Positions 1 through 11,454 of a DNA stretch of 64,000 bases are shown here, piece after piece. The position numbers and the translations under genes are program-made. Numbering within the stretch: position 1 is the first letter of the stretch; every line of letters begins with the position of its first letter. The notes below the pieces were generated by a model. The model worked only from the letters and a program-made list of their open reading frames with translations, ran no database searches and was not told the origin of the DNA. Source of the stretch: Tridacna crocea (taxonomy: Eukaryota; Mollusca; Bivalvia; Cardiida; Cardiidae); assembly GCA_943736015.1 (NCBI GenBank), contig OX031063.1:34812172-34876171 (forward strand), written 5' to 3'.

Positions 1-825
1 AAACTGTAGAGCAGAACAAACATGAAGAAGAATAATGCAAGAAGATTTTCCCAAATTTTCTTGATAATTTGGATCAATATAAATCCCATATTCTTGTCCA
101 ACGGAGTGGTTTGATCAAGTTTATTGTCAGTAGATCGACCATCATCGCTGTTGTTTAATGTCACAAGGTGCGTAGTTTGGGAAAAACAAACGTCCCGACG
201 TCTTTTGAAAGTTTGACAAGCAGCGCATCATTGGACAATGCATTAACCAATAGCATGTAAAATTGCTCATTAGTTTGAAATTTTGAATAAAGTGTGGATC
301 CTGTCCATAGTGATATCAACACATAATCAAAAAATTTTCACACGAATTCAATATTTTGTCTAAAATTCTTAGCGTTTGTCCAAGAACTAACGGATAGACT
401 CTTGTACAGAGAGAACAACTGACCTTTTGTGAAATATTTCAAAATGTGCAAGAGGTGGGTTGTTAGCAGGTTGAAAACTGACTTCAAAGAGTCATGTCGA
501 ATGACTTAGTTTTAATATTTGGCCTTCAACACGCGAAGAGGGGCATCTGGACATTCGGTACGGTGTCGTCTCGGATCAGCATGTGCAATCCGAAACGACA
601 CTTTCTATTCCAATATAATTTTCTGATTTGCGTAAGTCTACGGTTGCACAAAGTCAAAGGTAGTCGTAAAATGCCCACTCGGATTAGCCTGTGCGGACTG
701 CGCAGGCTGGTCCGAGACGACATTTTACGCAAATGTCCTAATGTCCCTTGTTTTGCGTGTTGCAGGCCATTTCATCTTACTGAGCCAAAGATAAACTCAT
801 ACAAAATCTATGTACTTTATTCCAG
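1..825 (+). other. Upstream intron of gene 1
   Basis: No SLC6 exon was recognised here. The TM6 exon that should precede 826 must lie left of the window. Apart from the family C element at 521-770, the sequence is AT-rich and featureless. Confidence 0.7.
521..770 (+). repeat. Family C palindromic MITE, copy 1
   Basis: Family C is a ~260-bp element with inverted ends GGCCTGCAACACGCGAAAAG and two internal GC-rich hairpins around TCAGCCTGCGCAGTCCGC, separated by a short AT-rich linker. This copy is moderately diverged and its first hairpin is damaged. It ends 55 bp upstream of an SLC6 acceptor. Confidence 0.85.
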
Positions 826-950
826 AGACTGTATCATCTTCGCCTTAGTCAACAGTGGTACAAGCTTTTTCGCGGGATTCATCATTTTTTCTATTCTTGG
901 TCACATGTCCCATATACAAGGTGTTGACATAAAAGACGTGGCAGAGGCTG
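826..950 (+). CDS. Gene 1 exon: TM7
   Basis: 125 bp, entering at the third base of a split Arg codon and leaving one base of a Gly codon. It encodes [19 protein letters not shown] and the start of EL4 ([14 protein letters not shown]). Asn and Ser of NSGTS are the TM7 residues that line the Na1 and Cl- sites in the family. The acceptor follows a TTTATTCCAG tract and the donor is GTGAGT. The length equals that of the paralogous exon 57669-57793. Confidence 0.95.
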
Positions 951-3900
951 GTGAGTAGATCGACCAATCTTAAAACCCCTAGGTTGCTAAGCCTGATACA
1001 ATGACCTTTTGCGGACGGTGGAGTCCAAGATCAGACTGAACTGAACATGATCTTGGATCCACACTGTCAGATAGAAAATGATTTTCTCCAATGAATAAGT
1101 TTGAAATAGCAATGTCTGCTTTTTTTTAATAATCGTTATTGATTTATAGACGCACGATAAAGCCAAATTTATCTAGCCAATTCAAATATAACACATGTAC
1201 TCTCAAAATATTAAATGCCAAAGGCTAGCCCTACCAAAGTCGCTGATTACAGTTTTCGCTTGGTCATGTGTTTTTTCTTCACAATTTTACCTGAAATTGT
1301 ACAAATGAACCAACAATATTTAGTTAGGTAAACGTTTTGTTTCAGGTCCTGGGCTCGCCTTTATTGCATACCCTAAAGCCTTGACCCTCCTTCCTGCAGC
1401 TCCTTTTTGGTCCATTATGTTCTTCTTGATGATTATTTTGCTCGGCTTAGACAGTCAGGTATGACGTTAGATTTTTTCGAACACCAACAACTGTCACAAT
1501 ATTTCAAGTTCTGGTTTATACATTAGCTTTGCACGACACATACTGTTAGGTTTCTTTAATGAAGGTGTTATGAATAAGGAAAATAGAACACGGCGCTCGA
1601 ACGACTAACAGAGTGCTATAACGACTGTGGAGATAAATTTGTTTTATGCAAACCATCACCATACTTTGTCTAATACCAGCGCTAAAGAATATAAGAAAAC
1701 TGTCTTTTCTATTCGAACATTATTTTTTCTATTGATAATTTCCTAAGAATGATAAATGGAAAAGATAGTCCTGGTGTTTGACTTATTCAGTCTAATAAAA
1801 GGCATGGAATAGTATTTTATAGAGAAATTTCTTTCCACGTCCTTTGTTTCAACTCATCACCAAACGACAATATTTTAGGCTATTTCTAATCGAAAGCATT
1901 TGTAGACGAAATCTGACTGAAAATTTGAAACTTGTTTTGTGAAGGGTAGAATACATTGTGGGAAAAGGAGAAAATGCTGGTTACCAGCATTTTCTCCTTT
2001 TCCCACAATGTTTTCTAAAGGATTCTTTCTCAGGGTCGTCAAAAGTAGGGGTTGTGTGGTAATGGGTTAAAATGGTAGGACTAATGAAAACAACTACATG
2101 CACATGAAAGCTCACAAATTCATCAATACAAACAGCAGCTATACTGTTATTCTATTTTTATTCCAGTTTGTAGGTGTAGAGGGTGTTGTAACCGCAGTTG
2201 TTGACCAGTTTCCTGGATTTCTTCGTCGTGGATATAGACGAGAAATATTCATCGCTTTCGTCTGTTTTCTATCATTTCTTGTCGGTATACCGATGGTTTG
2301 TCCGGTAAGATTTCCAACACTTGGTTCTTTCCTATAATTTGTAGTACTAAAGCTTCATACAGTCATACGTATTTGCCAGGGTCCCTTTCCAACAGTATGT
2401 GATACATTTGTCCATTTGCTGTATGAAAAGGACATAGAATGCATCTGCAAAGGTTATCGACACATATCAACCTGCACAGTCGGTGCAGGGTGACATTAGT
2501 CGAAACGTTTTGCTGTTGGAAAGTTTTTGCATGGCCACAGACCACTTTACCTCGTGGTTTTGTCGGGTTTTCATACTAATGGATTTTATGGATCCACGGT
2601 TACGTTATCGTCGTTCTTGGTATTCTATATCAAGGAGATAAATTAAACCCGATTTCTTAGGGCATGGCTCATTTGGAATACAAGTAAAGACGGCGTTACA
2701 CGTATGTACCTTACGTGGCTGTGTTCCTTGTCCGTCCAAAAGACTAGTTGATCTGTGCTTCATCCCTTTCTCACTTTCATCCTATTGACGTATAATGACG
2801 TTATAGACTTTGAATTTGGCAAGAAAAAGAATACAGAATAGTTCTATCACAAATTATCTTTTTGGACGGTCCAAATCGCTTCAGACTTAAGGTCCTATGC
2901 AGCGGCTTATAGTCCGGAAAATAAGGTAAACTTTGATCAACAATGTCTGCTATTTTGTCTTATTATGATGCTCCAAGCCACTTATCCTTTCGTATGTATT
3001 GTTCAGGACTGAAAATAGCTATTCATCACTCTTTGCCATAGAACTCCCTGTTTGCACGACCCGTAGACTAAAGGCAGCATTTCGTCCCTTCACAACGACG
3101 TTTTCTCCGGATTCAATGACAGAAAGATCATCATCTGAGCCCATTTAAATTGTCATCTTCAAAAGCTTTTGATTTTGATTAGTATAAAATGTCCTTTTAT
3201 ATTCAATAGTCAACTCTTTACCGAACGACACAACTTTAGACTGGTCCAAACTGAAAGCACTTGCAGACGACAAAATAAACGCAACACAAAAATTGAACTT
3301 TGATTCCAGCAGGATTAAAAACATTGTGGGAAAAGGAGAAAATGCTGGTTACCAGCATTTTCTCCTTTTTCCACAATGTTTTCAAAAGGCTTCTATCTCA
3401 GGGTAGTAAAAACCAGGGATTGTTTGGTAAAGGATTAAGCAGTCATCTAATGTCAAACTTGACTTTGGTGCAAGTTCCTTTAAGATGGTGATTATATTTC
3501 TTTTACAGGGCGGAATGTACGTATTCCAGTTATTTGATTACTACTCAGGAAGCAGGATCATTCTGTTTGTTGCATTCTTCATGTGTATAGCTGTGGCCTG
3601 GTGCTATGGTACGTTATAGATGGGTTTACTTCTTTATGAAACTATCTCTTTTTTTAGCAAAGCAAGCAACTTTTAAAAACTTTTGTTTGATTTACAGACA
3701 ATGCTGGTAACAAGCATTTACCCATTTTCAAAACCTGTTTTCTGTCCAGCAACATTACAGTTTCATTGTTTTCAATTTCACCAATTTTGATTTGTAGCAA
3801 GAGGGTCCTTTTAAAATTGTTAGAAATTTATTTATTCATTCATTTTTTTTCTTGAACAAAAACCTTATTCTTCCATTAAAAAAATAACGATATTTCTATG

Positions 3901-6900
3901 AGGCATGTAGAACATGTTCCACAGAAACTAATTGACATTTTGTTAATAGAAATGAAGTAGGGGACAGGACAGATGCTAGACCATGTTGCGAATTTTGAAG
4001 AGTCCTCGTCTGATACAAAGCTTCTACTTCATTATGATAAAATTAAGGCTTCATTACCATCGTTTGAAAATATTTCTTTGATTTTACATAAATTATGATT
4101 AGCCTTAGGTCCCGCGAGAAACCGACATCTGCCAAGCAGCTCGAGACAAATAAATGCGACAGGAAAGTTACCAGAACATAATATATCGCATTTGTTAGAT
4201 GACAAAATTCTAGATCTTTCATATTGAAAATCTTCGCAGTTACCACATAAACCGTGTCTCAATTTGGGTTCGTAAGTTGGCCAAACACTCAGTAATCGAC
4301 CTTCAGCTCAACACAAGCCTTGTTGAGCCAGCTCGACCTTCCAGCTAAACGCCCAGCTCAACAGCAAAAGTACATATACATGTCAAAATCAAAGTCCGTT
4401 GAGCCAGCTCGACATTCCATCTCAACGGCCAGCTCAAAAGCAAAACCACGAGATCCATGTCCGTCGAGCCGGCTCTACATTCCAGCTCAACCGCCAGCTC
4501 AACTATAAAAATATTTTACATATGTTTAAATCAATGTCCGTTGAGCAAGCTCGACATTCCAGCTCAACCACCAGCTCAACAGCAAAAATACATATATGTG
4601 TCAAAATCAAAGTCCGTTGAGCCAGTTCGACGTTCCAGATCAACCGCCAGCTTAGCAGTAAAAATACTTATACAAATGTTTCAATCAATGTCTGTTGAGC
4701 CAGCTCGACATTCCAGCTCAAGCACCAGCTCAAAAGCAAAACTACTAGATCCATGTCCGTCGAGCCGGCTCTACATTCCAGCTCAAGCGTCAGCTCAATA
4801 ATAAAGATATTTTACATAAGTTTCAATCAATGTCCGCTGAGCAAGCTCGTCATTCCAGCTCAACCACCAGCTCAACAGCAAAAATACATAAACATGTATA
4901 TGTCGAAATCAAAGTCCAGATAAACCGCCAGCTCTGCAGTAAAAATACTTAAAAAAATGTTTCAATCAATGTCTGTTGAGCCAGCTCGACATTCCAGCTC
5001 AAGCACCAGCTCAACAGCAAAAATACATATATATGTCAAAATCAAAGTCTGTTGAGCCAGCCCTACATTCCAGCTCAACAGTAAAAATACTTATACATAT
5101 GCTTCGATGAATGTCCGTTGAGTCAGCTCGAAATTCCATCTCCATGTCCAGCTCAATATCAAAAATACATTTATATATCAAAATCAAAGTCCGTTGAGCC
5201 ACCTCGCTATTCCAGCTCAACCACCAGGTCAACAGTAAACATACTTATACATATGTTTCGATCAATTATCGTTGAGCCAGCTCGACATACCAGCTCAACC
5301 ACCAGCTCAACAGTAAAAATACTTATACATATATTTCGATCAATATCCGTTGCCCTAGCTCGACATACCAGCGCAACTACCAGCTCAACACCTACAATAG
5401 ATATACATGTCAAAATCAATGTCCGTTGAGTCAGCTCGTCATTCCAGCTCAACCACCAGCTCAACAGCTAAATACATATATATATATGTCAAAATCAATG
5501 TCCGTTGAACCAGCTCGACATTCCAGCTCAATGGCCAGCTCAACAGCTTCATTAAACCGATGCCTTATGTTTCACGGTCTTTGTCGATTAACAATTAGAC
5601 CGAAGTGATACAACAATGAAACAAAAATACGTTTTAATTCACCTTATGCTGAGATATGAATTTAAGCGTTTTTTATCATCCTAAAGATGAGATTGTGACC
5701 TATTATAAAATGATTCATGAATAAATTTGTTTTGGGAAGACTTTTGTCACCGCAAGAGCTGCATGGACCATTGATGCCACTGGAATTGTTTTTTTTGCGA
5801 TTACCTGAATGAATAGAAGTATTCTTTCGATTGATCTTTTCAGCAGTATAAATAATTTTAAGATTTAAAGGACTGTGTAGGCTTAGTCCGCGTGCTTCCT
5901 AAAAAATGAAAATTTTGAAGAGGTGCTATATATATGTATTTTTTTGCGGTTGAGCTGGCTGTTGAACTGGAATGTCGAGCTGGCCCAACATTTATCGAAA
6001 CATATGTGTAATTACTTTTACTGTTTAGCTGGTGGTTGAGCTGGAATGTCGAGCTGTCTAAACGGACATTGATCGAAACATATGTATAAGTATTTTTACT
6101 GTAGAGCTAGCAGTTGAGCTGGAATGTCGAGCTGGATCAACAGACTGATTTTGACAGATCTATATCTATTGAATGTTGAGCTGGCGGTTGAGCTAGAATG
6201 TCGAGCTGGATCAACGGAAATGAATCTAGTAATTTTGCTGTTGAGCTGGCGGTTGAGCTGGAATGTCGAGCTGGCTCAATGGACTTTGATTTTGATATGT
6301 ATATATGTATTTTGGCTTTTGAGCTGGCCGTTTAGCTGGTATGTCGAGCTGTCTAACCGGACATTAGTCGAAACTTATGTATAAGTATTTTTACTGTATC
6401 GCTAGCAGTTGAGCTGGAATGTCGAGCTGGCTCAATGGACATGGATCTAGTATTTTTGCTTTTGAGCTGGCCGTTCAGCTGGAATTTTGAGAGTGGCTCA
6501 ACAGACTTTGATTTTGATTGATATAAATATATATCTTTGCTGTTGAGCTGGCGTTTGAGCTGTAAGATATCAAGCTGGCTCAAAGGACATTGATAGAAAT
6601 ATATGTATAAGACTTAGTATTTTTACTGTTAGGCTGGTGGTTGAGCTGGAATGTCGACTTGGCTTAACGGACTTTGATTTTGACATATATATGTATTTTT
6701 GCTGTTGAGCTGGCAGTTGAGCTGGAATGACGAGCTGGCTCAACAGACATTGATCGAAACAAATATATAAGTATTTTTACTGTTCAACTGGCACTTGAGC
6801 TGGAATGTCGAGCAGGCCCAACGGACATTGATCGAAAAATATGTATAAATATTTTTACAGTGGGCGGGCGGTTGAGCTGAATTGTCCAGCTGGCTAAACG

Positions 6901-9900
6901 GACATTGATCGAGTATATTTACTGTTGAGCTTGCCGTTGAGCTGGAGTGTTGAGCTGGCTCAACGGACTTTAATTTTAACATATATATGTATTTTTGCTG
7001 TTGAGCTGGTGGTTGAGCTGGAAGGTCGAGCGAGCAGACTTTGATTTTGACCTATGTATTTTGGCTGTTGAGCTGGCTGTTGAGCTGGAATATCGGGCTG
7101 GCTCAGCCGATATTGATCGAAACATAATTATGTATAAATAACTTTACTATCGAGCTGGTGGTTGAGCTGGAATGTTGAGCGGCCTCAACCGACTTTGATT
7201 TCGACATATATGTGTATTTTTGCTTTTGAGTTGGCCGTTGAGCTGGAATGTCGAGCTGGCTTAGCGGACTTTGATCGAAACATATGTAATAAGCATTTTT
7301 ACGTTCGAGCTGTCGGTCGACCTGGAATGTCTAGTTGGCTCAACGGATTTTAATTGTGACATAATTATATATGTATTTTTGCTGATGAGCTGGCCGTTCA
7401 GCTAAATGTCGAGCTGGCTCAACCGACATTAATCGAAACATATGTATAAGTATTTTTGCTGTTAAACCGGCTATTGAGCTATAATGTCGAGCTGGCTCAA
7501 AGGGCATTCATCGAAATATATGTATAAGTATTTTTACTGTTGAGCAGGCAGTTGAGCTGGAATTTCGAGCTGGCTCAACGGACTTTGATTTTCACATATA
7601 TATTTTTACTGTTGAGCTGGAATGTCGAGTGTGCTCTACGGACTTTGATTTTGACATATATGTGTATTTTTTCTGCTGACCTGGCAGTTGAGCTGTAATG
7701 TCGAGCTGGCTCAACAGACATTAATCGAAACGTATGTATAAGTATTTTTACTGTTCAGCTGGCGTTTGAGCTGGAATGTCAAGCTGGTTGAACGGACATT
7801 GATCGAAACGTATGTATAAGTATTTTTTACTTTTGAGCTGGTGGTAGACCTGAAATGTTGAGCTGGCCAAACGGATTTTGATCGAAACATATGTATAAGA
7901 ATTTTTCAGCTGGAATGTCGACCTGGCTCAATGGACTTTGAATTTGATATATACATGTATTTTTGCTGATGAGCTGGCCGTTCAGGCGGAATGTCCAGCT
8001 GGCTCAAAAGACATTGATCGAAACATATGTATAGGTATTTTTACTGTTGAGCTGGCGGTTGAGCTTGAATGTCGAGTTGGCTCAACGGACTTTGATCATG
8101 ACATATATTTGTACTTTTGCTGCTGAGCTGACCGTTTAGCTGGAATGTCGAGCTGGTTTAACAAGGCTGGTGTTGAGCTGAATGTCGATAACTGAGCGTT
8201 GAGCCAAGTTAATAGACCCTCTCAAGTTATGAGTTTTTTTTCTTTAAAGGGAATGTTGTTAAAGGAGAATGGGAGAAAATGCTCATAACTAGCACTTTCT
8301 CATTTTCAGAATATGTATTCCTACAGAACTCTTTCATCGTGGTTGTAAAAATATGGAAATTTTCAGTAAAAAAATGAAATTGTCACACTGTTTCAAAAAT
8401 ACTTTACTTACAGGCGTTAACCGTTTTTATGACAACTTAGAAATGATGCTAGGTTGGACCATCAACCCATACATGAAAATTGGATGGGCAGCAGCTTCAC
8501 CTATCTTCTGTATAGTACGTAATGAGTTCTGTTCCCTGTTACCATATTAACTACATATATTATATTTCATGTTCCTATTTTTTAGAAATGGTATGGGTAA
8601 AGAAATGACGTCATTCAAGCTGGGGGGGGGGGGAATTATTTCCCCGTCAGAGTGAATATTTTCCTCCGGCCGAAAACCTGGTCAATTGACTTGAGATCAC
8701 TAGTTTCAAAAGTAGCATTCGTTGACAAAATAATCAGAGGAAATATATAATTCATTTCACCAGCTTGTGGTTAATATGGGAAAATATTTGCCTCAAAAGG
8801 GAAAGGTCCACGAAAATAACTCGTGCCCTCCGGCACGAGTTATTTTCGCATACTTTTCCCTTTTTCGGCAGATATTTCCCCATATTAACTGCAAGCTGAT
8901 GAAATAAACTCTATGTAATCGCCTCTTACATTTGTTTTGAATTTTGTATAATACAGAAGAACGATTTTAAACCCATTGAATAACGATTTGGCTGCTATGC
9001 AAGACTTCTTGGCCTTTTGTGGGCAATGTATATCATGACCAGACTGCACAGAACGTGCAGTCTGAACTCTGATCTACACTGTCCGAGAAGGAGTAATTAT
9101 TCCCTAAAACTTAATTTTGAAATAGCAATACTTGAGTTTTTACTATCGAAATGAAAATGTGATTTTACTTATTTAGCATGATAAAGGTTGATCTAGAGTT
9201 TGTTCAATAAAGAGTCAACTTAACCCTTTCCCAAACAATCCCTGTTTTTACGACCATGAGAATGAAGCCTTTTGAAAACATTGTGGGAAAAGGAGAACAT
9301 GCTGGTAACCCTCATTTTCTCCTTTTCCCACAATGTTTTCTACCCTATTGGAAACAATTTTCATTTTCTTAGTTACTTTTATTTTGTCATCTGCAAGTGC
9401 TTTCAATCTGGACTAGTTTCAAATTTTGTCGTTTTGTTAAAAAGTTAAGTCTTAAGTCTCTGTTATTTCAGACAATATTTATAATGAGTGCTATAACATA
9501 CTCGGAACTGGACTATAAGAGACCCAAGGGCACATACCATTATCCCACATGGGGGGTCGGGCTCGGTTGGATGCTGGCCATTTTTTCGGCTATATGGATA
9601 CCAATTGTCTGGATTTACCACGTGGTCCGATATGGACAGAGTTGGGAGGTAAGATAGTCACCAGCCTCGGCCCCTTCTTTAAAAATCTATATTGCTAGAT
9701 GAACTTCAAAATTCCATATTTAAGTACCCTTTTCCAGTCTTGTAGGTAGATACAAGACCAGACTGCTGAGCACTTGCAGTACTATCTTGACTTATATTGT
9801 CTGTTACATTACCTCGAGGGGCTCTAAACAGACGTGTACTTTCTCCATTCATTCCGTCTCATTCCATTCCTATATGTCGAAAATTTGATGACAGAATCTT

Positions 9901-10966
9901 GTTTCTTTAAAGCTGTGTTTCATAATCTGAAAAAGCAGCAGTTTAACCTATCAATTAACAGCAATTAAAAAATCTTCAACAAGGAGGTTGTCTATGACTT
10001 CAAATTTAAAACGTTGTAACTAGAATTACATCGTTAAGATGTCGTAATATTAACTCGTAAAATGTCACATGATTGATCAGAAGTTCCGGAATAGCGTCAT
10101 CGAGTAGCCAAAGAAACATAACCTAAAGTTTTATTTACTAATCAAATAACCCACGGAACAAACATGTAGTGTACTCAGTAAAATCAAGGTACTGTCTGTA
10201 AAAGAACAGCGAAAATTTACTGAATTGTGCTAGTGTATCATAACGGTGCTAATAGCCAACCCTTCATCGTAAAATTCTGGGTTTCAACGACCCTAAAGAA
10301 AAGGAATTTGAATTTGTGTAGAATTGTGTGGTTTGGTTAACGTTTTTACTTCTTGTCAAAGGCAGACACCTTTTGAACAGTTTCCACTTTCGCAAGTGTT
10401 TTTCAAAACCATTTTAAAATATATCTCCTGCACGAGGAAAAGGGTCATCTGAATAATTTACTAAAATGACAAATGTATCATACCTTAATTCTTTTATTTT
10501 TAACTTACAGACGTTTAAGCTGTGTTTTAAACCTCTGGGGCTAAAGGATCACCAGTTAAGACCTCAAGACAAAGGGGAGAGAACTCTCGCTAATCTGAAC
10601 GATCCTGTCTCACCTAGTGCTGTGTATGCTGTTTATAGAAGGAAAGCATTTGTAAGTATAGGCATTGAATGCTTCAGACTCTAAACAGTCTGGTTCAGTG
10701 TGCAAGACCATGGAAATATTTGGGTAATTAGTTTTTGTCTTACGACGGAAGGGTTCATTTCTTTTATTATTCATGAATTATGTTTAGACTATATAAAATG
10801 GAAGAGTGGAGTTAAGACACATTATTTTTGTCGAATCTTTCCGGCAAATACGTTCATTTATCATTTTAAACCATGGCTTTTATAATTTCAGGGTGACAAG
10901 GAGCCAGTTCAAGATGGTTTTGACAACCCAGCGTTAGATCTATCAAAAAGCAAAACCAAAATTTGA
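826..10966 (+). CDS. SLC6-family Na+/Cl- dependent transporter, gene 1 (5' incomplete, 8 exons)
   Basis: Secondary active transporter of the SLC6 (neurotransmitter:sodium symporter) family, expected in the plasma membrane, moving a small amine or amino-acid-like solute with Na+ and Cl-. Coding exons: 826-950, 1346-1458, 2167-2304, 3509-3608, 8414-8514, 9472-9648, 10511-10651, 10892-10966. All have GT/AG borders and the phases join without a stop, giving 322 residues. Visible parts: TM7 with NSGTS, TM8 ending GLDSQ (Na2 site), TM9, TM10 with [17 protein letters not shown]11, TM12 with [10 protein letters not shown], and a cytosolic tail ending KTKI. TM1-TM6 must lie left of the window. It is the tandem paralogue of the gene at 19500-63020. 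The sequence is closest to the GABA/taurine/creatine branch as I remember it; the substrate is unresolved. SLC6 membership is very secure. Confidence 0.95.
1012..1072. repeat. Family K palindrome, gene 1 intron
   Basis: About 60-bp hairpin relic of the pattern AGTGTAGATCAAGATCAGAC followed by its inverse. See the best copy at 45284-45350 for the family list. Confidence 0.7.
1346..1458 (+). CDS. Gene 1 exon: EL4 and TM8
   Basis: 113 bp, encoding [17 protein letters not shown], then TM8 ending in GLDSQ. The Asp-Ser pair is the usual Na2-binding part of TM8. Acceptor TTTCAG, donor GTATGA. Two residue differences from the exon at 61604-61716. Confidence 0.95.
1849..2070 (+). mobile_element. MITE-A, gene 1 intron copy
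   Basis: Plus-oriented copy. The left end is TCAA, a decayed TTAA; the right end GGTAATGGGTTAA is intact. The central hairpin at about 1954-2014 is essentially perfect. Confidence 0.9.
2167..2304 (+). CDS. Gene 1 exon: TM8/TM9 loop and TM9
   Basis: 138 bp in phase 0 at both ends. It encodes [27 protein letters not shown] and TM9 up to GIPMVCP. Donor GTAAGA. A MITE-A copy ends 96 bp upstream of the acceptor. Confidence 0.95.
2415..2520. repeat. Family J relic
   Basis: AATGCATCTGCAAAGG, TATCGACACATATCAACC and an inverted half match the family J palindrome described at 23663-23730, in decayed form. Confidence 0.5.
3210..3438 (+). mobile_element. MITE-A, gene 1 intron copy
   Basis: 229 bp. Left TCAACTCTTTACC and right GGTAAAGGATTAA are imperfect inverted ends. 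The hairpin centre is TGGTTACCA. It ends 70 bp before the exon at 3509. Confidence 0.92.
3509..3608 (+). CDS. Gene 1 exon: TM10
   Basis: 100 bp, phase 0 in and phase 1 out. It encodes [20 protein letters not shown] and ends in AWCYG. Acceptor TTTTACAG, donor GTACGT. Two residues differ from the paralogous exon 62921-63020. The following intron carries the foldback minisatellite element. Confidence 0.95.
4274..5550 (-). repeat. Left arm of foldback: ~75-bp minisatellite
   Basis: Roughly 17 diverged units. Two unit types alternate: one containing AAAAATACATATATATGTCA and AAATCAAAGTCCG, the other containing AAAAATACTTATACATATG and TTTCGATCAATGTCCG. Chance open frames such as the 114-residue one at 4457-4801 read repeat only and are not genes. 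Confidence 0.9.
5930..8210 (+). repeat. Right arm of foldback: ~75-bp minisatellite
   Basis: About 30 units of TTGAGCTGGAATGTCGAGCT and GGCTCAACGGAC, with the same two spacer types in inverted form. It is about 1 kb longer than the left arm, so the arms have expanded unequally. Confidence 0.9.
8240..8352 (+). mobile_element. MITE-A relic
   Basis: A decayed hairpin (GGAGAATGGGAGAAAATGCT, then AGCACTTTCTCATTTTC) ending 61 bp before the TM11 exon. The left half is lost, perhaps against the foldback element. Confidence 0.6.
8414..8514 (+). CDS. Gene 1 exon: TM10/11 loop and TM11 start
   Basis: 101 bp completing a split Gly codon. It encodes [22 protein letters not shown] and the first half of TM11 (ASPIFCI). 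Donor GTACGT. The exon is separated from the previous one by 4.8 kb, yet the reading phase is kept. Confidence 0.94.
8557..8912 (+). repeat. Family B palindromic repeat, copy 1
   Basis: The 3' part is a ~145-bp hairpin (CAGCTTGTGGTTAATATGGG to its inverse) centred on CGTGCCCTCCGGCACGAG. The 5' part carries a poly-G run and AATAATCAGAGGAAATATAT. An inverted copy lies at 11455-11848, so the last three exons of gene 1 sit between the two. Confidence 0.8.
9021..9086. repeat. Family K palindrome, gene 1 intron
   Basis: Hairpin with CAGACTGCACAGAACGTGCA at its centre. Confidence 0.8.
9220..9448 (-). mobile_element. MITE-A, 23 bp before an exon
   Basis: 229 bp in minus orientation, flanked by TTAA at 9220-9223 and 9445-9448. 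Left end CCCTTTCCCAAACAA. The hairpin has one mismatched patch at its tip (AACCCTC). The distance to the acceptor of exon 9472 leaves room for little more than the polypyrimidine tract. Confidence 0.92.
9472..9648 (+). CDS. Gene 1 exon: TM11 end and TM12
   Basis: 177 bp, phase 0. It encodes [20 protein letters not shown], then [18 protein letters not shown] and TM12. GLGW before TM12 is a family hallmark. A MITE-A copy ends only 23 bp upstream of this acceptor. Confidence 0.95.
9743..9806. repeat. Family K palindrome, decayed
   Basis: CAAGACCAGACTGCTGAGCA and its approximate inverse; a weak hairpin. Confidence 0.5.
10511..10651 (+). CDS. Gene 1 exon: cytosolic C-terminal tail
   Basis: 141 bp, phase 0. 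It encodes [20 protein letters not shown] and a hydrophilic stretch ending AVYRRKAF. Acceptor TTACAG, donor GTAAGT. In related transporters this region is intracellular. Confidence 0.92.
10892..10966 (+). CDS. Gene 1 terminal exon with stop
   Basis: Encodes [20 protein letters not shown], then KTKI, with TGA at 10964-10966. The last three residues T-K-I fit a class I PDZ-ligand pattern (S/T-x-hydrophobic), a common but unproven feature of transporter tails. The nearest AATAAA downstream is at about 11588, so the 3' UTR end is uncertain. Confidence 0.9.
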   Translation, partial: GDKEPVQDGFDNPALDLSKSKTKI

Positions 10967-11454
10967 TCAGCTAATCATACCACAGGTGCCTGACATTTCT
11001 GGTATCATACAATCCCTCTATATATACCCGTCGAACAAATAAGCTCTACCAATTGAGTCACATTATGTTTGTCATTTGCAAATGCTTTCGATTTGTATAG
11101 GTCCGGATTTGGACAAAGAATAATTTGTTGCAAGACCTGGTTCGCATTGTTAAATGGACAAGTATGTAACCCACCCATGAAACCCACCCATGATGTACAA
11201 AATATCCATACATCGTTTAAGGGATTGACTGGATGACTCAAATGTAGAGATTCTTTATTGATATTACCACTGGTAATGATATCACTCTTATAATGATGAT
11301 ATCATCATTTCCGGAATAGTTTTCTTTACAACACTGAGATATAAACTGTAAAAAGCATGGATTTTCATATATTACCATTAAGCAAATCACAAGTGAATGT
11401 ATTTTCACGAACAGTTGTAGAACATTCAAACTGTTTACAGTCAGATGAGTGTAT

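Larger units (their letters stand above)
4274..8210. mobile_element. Foldback element with minisatellite arms
   Basis: A 3.9-kb element in the intron between the TM10 and TM11 exons of gene 1. The left arm (about 4274-5550) repeats units such as GTTGAGCCAGCTCGACATTC and CAGCTCAACCACCAGCTCAA. The right arm (about 5930-8210) carries the same units as reverse complement. The outermost ends also pair: AAGTTGGCCAAACACTCAGT at the left and the inverse of ACTGAGCGTTGAGCCAAGTT at the right. The central 380 bp is unique and codes for nothing visible. Long inverted arms built of tandem subrepeats resemble FB/Galileo-type foldback elements of Drosophila; membership of that group is inference. Confidence 0.85.

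Noticed and set aside
494-958. A 154-residue open frame that includes the TM7 exon
   Set aside because: Only 826-950 is coding; the upstream part reads through a family C repeat and lacks SLC6 similarity.
4320-5608. Several open frames of 60-114 residues with [18 protein letters not shown] repeats
   Set aside because: They are translations of the foldback minisatellite in different frames and strands; the frames break at random and unit length is not kept in multiples of three.
4274-8210. Regular direct repeats with spacers, superficially CRISPR-like
   Set aside because: Spacers are themselves repeated, units diverge, the arms are inverted, and the host DNA is animal.
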